Assembly (NCBI GenBank): GCA_910578805.1
Contig: CAJTRS010000042.1
Span: 1 to 11,906, forward strand
DNA length: 11,906 bases
DNA from: an uncultured Muribaculaceae bacterium
GTDB taxonomy: Bacteria; Bacteroidota; Bacteroidia; Bacteroidales; Muribaculaceae
Reading direction: 5' to 3'
In this document: piece by piece, positions 7,479 through 11,906 of the stretch
Layout of the letters: each line of letters opens with the position of its first letter
Numbering within the stretch: position 1 is the stretch's first letter
The notes under the pieces: model-generated
Seen by the model: the letters and a program-made list of their open reading frames with translations, nothing else
Database searches by the model: none
What the model was told of the DNA's origin: nothing
Made by a program: the position numbers and the translations under genes

Positions 7479-8642
7479 ATGAAACATATACTGCCTTACA
7501 TCACACTACTAATAACGTCATTGTTGACCGTAGGCTGCCGTGGCAGCCGCGACAATGATTCAGTCAGATACACCACGCCGGAATATATACCCCAATATGC
7601 CACCGGATTCAAGATATCAGGAGCCGAAGGAAGAAAAAGCGTAATGCTTGAAATAAGCAATCCCTGGCAAGGTGCCAACAGTGTGGTTACACGTCTTTTC
7701 ATAGCCAGAAATAGAGAAAAGGCTCCGGCAGGATTTGACGGCGAAGTACTTGACGGCGGCGAGGTACTCCGCATTGTGGCCATGTCGTCCACCCACATGG
7801 CCATGCTTGATGCCATTGGCGAGATCAAACGCGTGGTAGGCGTATCGGGCATAGACTATATATCGAATCCTTATATTCAAAAACATCGGGACACTGTGGG
7901 TGATGTGGGCTACGAGGGCAATGTCAATTACGAACGTCTTCTGGCTCTTGCTCCCGATCTGGTGTTGCTTTACGGAATAAACGGAGCAAGTTCTATGGAA
8001 TCCAGACTCAAAGACCTCGGAATTCCATACATGTATGTGGGAGATTATCTCGAAGAGCACCCTTTGGGCAAGGCCGAATGGATAGTAGCCATTGCCGAGA
8101 TAGCAGGTGTCCGAGAATCAGGAGTGAGCAGATTTTCAGAAATATCCGAAAAATACAACCGTCTTAAAGAACACATTTCACAACATCTTGATGGGCCGCA
8201 AAGCGCTCCACGGCCTAATGTGATGATAAACACTCCTTACGGAGATACCTGGTTCATGCCTTCGGCACAAAGCTACATGGCCACTCTTATATCCGATGCC
8301 GGGGGCATTTATGTATATGACCGCGACAACGGCAATGCATCGCTTCCTATCGATATTGAAACGGCATTCATGCTCACGGCAGGTGCCGATAAGTGGATAA
8401 ATACGGGTTCGGAGACATCGATAGCCGGACTTAAAAATAATTTTCCTAAATTTGCCGACACAAAACCTGTGGTTACAAACGAGGTTTACAATAATACTCT
8501 CCGCTCCACCGCTTCAGGCGGCAACGACTTCTATGAGTCAGGTATAGTGAATCCGCATCTGATATTACAGGACCTTATAAGGATTTTTCACCCCGGGGTC
8601 GATTCCGGAACAGACCTAACATACTACCGCCAGCTTAAATAA
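7479..8642 (+). CDS. btuF: BtuF-like B12 substrate-binding lipoprotein
   Basis: This is the periplasmic binding component that delivers cobalamin to the BtuCD importer. The 387-aa product is a lipoprotein: lipobox TVGC puts Cys at 20. The residues after it, RGSRDND, are basic and lack the acidic surface-export patch of the three upstream lipoproteins, which fits a periplasm-facing anchor. A segment of about 60-70 residues (30-97) precedes the class III helical-backbone binding fold (Peripla_BP_2, about 98-365). Recognisable family stretches are RIVAMSSTHMAMLDAIG (98-114), VGVSGIDYISNPYIQ, and NYERLLALAPDLVLLYG. Such longer binding proteins are usual in Bacteroidetes, compared with 266 aa in E. 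coli BtuF. The gene lies 15 nt after btuB and 4 nt before btuC. Iron-siderophore binding proteins look similar; context decides for B12. Confidence 0.85.
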   Translation: MKHILPYITLLITSLLTVGCRGSRDNDSVRYTTPEYIPQYATGFKISGAEGRKSVMLEISNPWQGANSVVTRLFIARNREKAPAGFDGEVLDGGEVLRIVAMSSTHMAMLDAIGEIKRVVGVSGIDYISNPYIQKHRDTVGDVGYEGNVNYERLLALAPDLVLLYGINGASSMESRLKDLGIPYMYVGDYLEEHPLGKAEWIVAIAEIAGVRESGVSRFSEISEKYNRLKEHISQHLDGPQSAPRPNVMINTPYGDTWFMPSAQSYMATLISDAGGIYVYDRDNGNASLPIDIETAFMLTAGADKWINTGSETSIAGLKNNFPKFADTKPVVTNEVYNNTLRSTASGGNDFYESGIVNPHLILQDLIRIFHPGVDSGTDLTYYRQLK

Positions 8643-8646
8643 CATA

Positions 8647-9648
8647 ATGCATCGCCGTACCGACATATTGTTCATTATTCTTGCCACGGTTTCCGTATGT
8701 CTGCTTGTAGCGGATATTGCCACAGGACCGGTGCATATAGACATAAGCGACATAGCGTGCGCTCTTACAGGCGGAGATTGCCCCCCGGAAGTATCAAGAA
8801 TAATAATCGATATACGCCTTGTCAAGGCATTGACAGCGATAATTGCCGGGGCGGCATTGTCGGTAAGCGGATTACAGATGCAGACGCTGTTCCGCAATCC
8901 TCTTGCCGGGCCTTACATACTCGGTATCAGTTCAGGCGCAAGTCTCGGAGTAGCCTTGTTTATTCTCGGAGCCCCCTTGTCAGGCATTGCCGGAATTATG
9001 ACATCAGTGGGTATCGCGGGAGCAGCCTGGATAGGCGCCGGAGCGATTTTAGCAGTAATCGCCGCCGTAAGCCGCCGTATCAAGGACATAATGGTGATAC
9101 TGATACTTGGCATCATGTTTTCATCGGCCGTAAGTGCCATAGTCCAGATACTCCAGTATTTAGGCAACGAACAGTCGCTAAAGGCCTATGTGGTATGGAC
9201 CATGGGGTCCTTAGGTGATGTTACCGGAGCGGAACTTTCCATAATGACTGTTGCGGTAATATCCGGAACCGTAATATCCGTGGCCGGGATCAAGCCACTC
9301 AACACATTGATATTCGGCGAGGAGTATGCGCGGACAATGGGGATAAACATACTACGCACACGTATGCTGCTGTTCGTATCCACTACCCTTTTGGCAGGTA
9401 CGGTGACTGCTTTCTGCGGACCGATTGGATTCATAGGACTTGCTGTGCCTCATGTGACCCGGGTAATGTTTGCCACCGCCGACCATCGAATACTGCTTCC
9501 GGCCTCCATACTCACAGGCAGCTCTACGATGCTTCTCTGTGACATAGTCTCAAAATCTCTTACACTGCCTGTCAATTCCATAACCGCACTTTTAGGCATA
9601 CCTATAGTGGTATGGATAGTGCTCCGTAACAGATCAATCGCTGTATGA
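8647..9648 (+). CDS. btuC: BtuC, B12 ABC transporter permease
   Basis: This is the inner-membrane permease of the FecCD family, forming the B12 translocation path as a homodimer. The 333-aa length is typical and about ten hydrophobic segments can be seen, starting at residues 6-26. Family signatures are present: IRLVKALTAIIAGAALSVSG (56-75), RNPLAGPYILGISSGAS (83-99), and the cytoplasmic coupling region GPIGFIGLAVPHVTR (258-272) that contacts the ATPase. FecCD members for iron, haem and B12 share these motifs, so the substrate is assigned from the riboswitch and btuB/btuG neighbours. The stop codon overlaps the btuD start as ATGA, which points to translational coupling. Confidence 0.9.
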   Translation: MHRRTDILFIILATVSVCLLVADIATGPVHIDISDIACALTGGDCPPEVSRIIIDIRLVKALTAIIAGAALSVSGLQMQTLFRNPLAGPYILGISSGASLGVALFILGAPLSGIAGIMTSVGIAGAAWIGAGAILAVIAAVSRRIKDIMVILILGIMFSSAVSAIVQILQYLGNEQSLKAYVVWTMGSLGDVTGAELSIMTVAVISGTVISVAGIKPLNTLIFGEEYARTMGINILRTRMLLFVSTTLLAGTVTAFCGPIGFIGLAVPHVTRVMFATADHRILLPASILTGSSTMLLCDIVSKSLTLPVNSITALLGIPIVVWIVLRNRSIAV

Positions 9649-10424
9649 TAAATCTTGAATCATTCTCAATCGGGTACAACGGCCGCAATTTGCTTGAAAA
9701 CGTGGATACGGAATTTCCGCGTGGAGAGCTCACGGCTCTCATCGGACGCAACGGGTCCGGCAAATCCACCCTGCTGCAGGCCATAGCCGGACTCAACAGG
9801 AATTACAGCGGACGTATAATCATTGATGGCAAAGAGACATCTATGATGCAGCCGATGGAAATGGCACGTACGCTGGCTTTTGTAACCACTGAGCGGACAC
9901 GTATTCCAAATCTGAGATGCGAGGAGGTTGTGGCTCTTGGCCGTACACCATACACGGACTGGATCGGGCATATGACGGCAAAGGACAAGGATATCGTTAG
10001 AAAATCACTCGATGCGGTAGGCATGACAGATTATGCCCGGAGAACCATGGACAAGATGTCTGACGGAGAATGTCAGCGTATCATGGTTGCAAGAGCGCTG
10101 GCACAGACCACTCCGGTTATCATTCTTGACGAGCCTACTTCATATCTCGACATGCCAAACCGTTACGGCCTATGCCTGCTGCTCTCACGGCTTGCCCGTG
10201 AAGAATGCAAATGTATCCTTTTTTCCACCCACGAACTGGACATAGCCATGTCTATAGCCGACAGGGTGGCTCTGATTGATTCACCAAGTATGGTATGTCG
10301 CCATGCCAATGACATTGAATCCGGCTACATACTCGAGTGTATATTCCGCGACTCGCCTGTATCATATGATCGGGAAACAGGCCGCATATCCGTTAAGACG
10401 CGTCAGCCGCAGGCATGTGATTGA
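9645..10424 (+). CDS. btuD: BtuD, B12 ABC transporter ATPase
   Basis: This is the ATP-hydrolysing subunit that powers BtuC. The 259-aa product has Walker A GRNGSGKST (34-42), Walker B VIILDEP (158-164) with catalytic Glu163, D-loop SYLD (166-169) and switch His196 in STHELD. Two motifs depart from textbook form. The signature reads MSDGECQ (138-144) instead of LSGGQ. The place normally held by the Q-loop glutamine reads FVTTERTRIPN (79-89), without Gln. Similar changes are seen, from memory, in other Bacteroidetes FecE-like ATPases, so this is probably a lineage trait and not loss of function. The start overlaps btuC by 4 nt. The last 32 bp overlap the 3' end of thiL on the other strand. Confidence 0.9.
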   Translation: MINLESFSIGYNGRNLLENVDTEFPRGELTALIGRNGSGKSTLLQAIAGLNRNYSGRIIIDGKETSMMQPMEMARTLAFVTTERTRIPNLRCEEVVALGRTPYTDWIGHMTAKDKDIVRKSLDAVGMTDYARRTMDKMSDGECQRIMVARALAQTTPVIILDEPTSYLDMPNRYGLCLLLSRLAREECKCILFSTHELDIAMSIADRVALIDSPSMVCRHANDIESGYILECIFRDSPVSYDRETGRISVKTRQPQACD

Positions 10425-11457
10425 ACCCTTGGGCTTTCAACGGAAATTCTCCGCCATCGGCCGTAATCAATGCACAACCGAGTTCCGGTCCTGTCATATG
10501 TCCTATCACTTTCACTCCTTCGATTTTCGATACCGTGTCATGACAGTGCAACGGAACAGTAAATACCAGCTCATAATCCTCACCGCCATTGAGAGCGGCA
10601 GTTATGGCACTCATGCCGATCTCCTCGGCCATGGCTGCTGTCTGATAATCCACCGGCAGGCGGTCTTCATATATACGGCACCCGGTATCGCTGGCCTTGC
10701 ATAGATGCAACAGCTCCGATGAAAGCCCGTCGCTTATATCCATCATAGACGTAGGTTTGATCCCGGACGACGAGAGGGCTGCAATTATATCCTTGCGGGC
10801 TTCGGGCTTAAGTTGGCGCTCGATCAGGTATTCTTTACCTTCAAACTGTGGCACAAAATCCTTGTCACCTGCTGATACACGTTTCTCCCGTTCCAGAAGT
10901 TGCAAACCCATGTAGGCCGAGCCAAGATCACCGGACACACATATAAGATCGGTGTCATGTGCACCCGAACGGAAAACGACCTTGTCTTTATCGGCATCGC
11001 CAATGCAGGTGATACTTATTACCAGTCCCGAACGCGATGCCGTGGTATCCCCGCCGACAAGGTCCACACCATAGATATCACAAGCCAACCGCATGCCGGA
11101 ATACAACTCCTCGATATGCTCCACGGTAAAACGAGATGATATGCCAAGTCCAACGGTAATCTGCCGAGGTGTGCCGTTCATGGCGTAGATGTCTGAAAAA
11201 TTGACTACCGCAGCCTTGTACCCCAAATGCTTCAGAGGCACATAGGTCAGATCGAAATGCACACCCTCAAGCAGCAGGTCTGTGCTCACAAGCACATCTG
11301 TGTCGGGATAACGGAGCACTGCCCCGTCATCGCCAACACCGGCCACTGTTGAAGCGTTTTTCGGCTCTATTCCGTCGGTTATACGACCGATGAGTCCGAA
11401 TTCGCCTATAGTGGAGATTTCTGTCTGTGATTCCATATTGTCAAAACAGCGTGTCAT
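10393..11457 (-). CDS. thiL: ThiL, thiamine-monophosphate kinase
   Basis: ThiL phosphorylates thiamine monophosphate to thiamine diphosphate with ATP, the last step of cofactor synthesis, in the cytoplasm. The 354-aa product carries the PurM/ThiL-family motifs in order: GVGDDGAVL (40-48, nucleotide and Mg binding; the family often has DDAAV), STDLLLEGVHF (58-68), AAVVNFSDIYAMNG (82-95), GGDTTAS (135-141), VSGDLG (174-179), MMDISDGL (238-245) and NGGEDYELVF (290-299). The start at 11457 overlaps the upstream stop as ATGA. An alternative Met8 (start at 11436) gives MESQTEISTIGEFGL, which looks more like ThiL N-termini of relatives, so the first seven residues are doubtful. It follows the nucleoside phosphorylase gene in one transcription unit and converges on btuD. 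Confidence 0.93.
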   Translation of the reverse strand: MTRCFDNMESQTEISTIGEFGLIGRITDGIEPKNASTVAGVGDDGAVLRYPDTDVLVSTDLLLEGVHFDLTYVPLKHLGYKAAVVNFSDIYAMNGTPRQITVGLGISSRFTVEHIEELYSGMRLACDIYGVDLVGGDTTASRSGLVISITCIGDADKDKVVFRSGAHDTDLICVSGDLGSAYMGLQLLEREKRVSAGDKDFVPQFEGKEYLIERQLKPEARKDIIAALSSSGIKPTSMMDISDGLSSELLHLCKASDTGCRIYEDRLPVDYQTAAMAEEIGMSAITAALNGGEDYELVFTVPLHCHDTVSKIEGVKVIGHMTGPELGCALITADGGEFPLKAQGFNHMPAADAS

Positions 11458-11906
11458 TTGGCGCGCGCCACAAGGTCACGCATTATTTCCATCATTTTAG
11501 GCTGAGCCGCCTGAGCTGCCTTCTGCACCTCTTCGTGAGTGGGCACCTCGGTTACATCTTTACCTCCGAGATCGGTTATTACCGATACACCGAACACCTT
11601 CATTCCGGCATGATTGGCCACAATCACTTCCGGTACGGTGGACATGCCCACTGCATCGCCGCCTATAATACGGAAAAACTCATACTCGGCCGGAGTTTCA
11701 AATGTGGGACCGGTGACACCGACATACACACCGTGCATTACACGTATGCCCTTCTCTGCGGCAATTTCATCGGCAAGGCGGATAAGCTCATGACTGTAGG
11801 CCTCGGTCATTGCCGGAAAACGGGGACCGAGTTTGTTGTCATTTTTACCACGCAACGGATTTTCGGGAAACAGATTGATATGATCGGTGATGATCATTAT
11901 ATCGCC
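11454..11906 (-). CDS. Purine nucleoside phosphorylase (partial, 5' end outside)
   Basis: This enzyme cleaves purine (deoxy)nucleosides with phosphate to the free base and (deoxy)ribose 1-phosphate in purine salvage. The last 150 residues are in the window, and the frame runs open off the right edge, where GDIMIITDHINLFPENPLRG begins. That stretch and GVTGPTFETPAEYEFFRIIG plus GDAVGMSTVPEVIVANHAG are hallmarks of the trimeric PNP-I family. The first Met in view is internal, since the residues before it match the family. At the base-recognition position, where human PNP has Asn243 in an ITN motif, this protein has VITD. It precedes thiL with an ATGA overlap. The promoter lies outside the window. 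Confidence 0.92.
   Translation of the reverse strand, partial: GDIMIITDHINLFPENPLRGKNDNKLGPRFPAMTEAYSHELIRLADEIAAEKGIRVMHGVYVGVTGPTFETPAEYEFFRIIGGDAVGMSTVPEVIVANHAGMKVFGVSVITDLGGKDVTEVPTHEEVQKAAQAAQPKMMEIMRDLVARAK

Overview
The window looks like a chromosomal segment of a Bacteroidales bacterium from the gut, possibly Muribaculaceae; the family placement is an inference. Support comes from Bacteroidetes-style lipoproteins with acidic residues after the lipidated cysteine, a TAnnTTTG/-33 type promoter, A-rich start regions without Shine-Dalgarno motifs, and a BtuB/BtuG-type vitamin B12 locus.

Positions 1-392 hold no convincing gene. There is a strong hairpin that reads as a minus-strand terminator (about 71-107), a 12-bp perfect palindrome (319-330), and two overlapping minus-strand frames that could be a small gene or the tail of a decayed one. 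At 370-401 there is a good Bacteroidetes promoter, followed by a cobalamin riboswitch (411-593). Downstream are a candidate P13 kissing hairpin (640-666) and a terminator-like hairpin with a U-tract (690-751), which together form a plausible expression platform.

Positions 776-10424 are seven co-directional genes with gaps of at most 47 nt: a DUF4465-type surface lipoprotein, a surface lipoprotein with three Ig/PKD-like domains, btuG (beta-propeller B12-capturing lipoprotein), btuB (TonB-dependent outer-membrane transporter), btuF (binding lipoprotein), btuC (permease) and btuD (ATPase). Together they make a complete route: capture at the cell surface, TonB-driven outer-membrane transport, periplasmic binding and ATP-driven import. 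The riboswitch should shut the operon down when B12 is plentiful. No cobalamin adenosyltransferase or salvage gene lies in the window. The two lipoproteins ahead of btuG are the least understood part and the best candidates for new B12-capture or processing factors.

Positions 10393-11906 lie on the minus strand: a purine nucleoside phosphorylase (its 5' end is outside the window) followed by thiL (thiamine-monophosphate kinase), overlapping by ATGA. The 3' end of thiL overlaps the 3' end of btuD by 32 bp, leaving no intergenic terminator between the two converging units.
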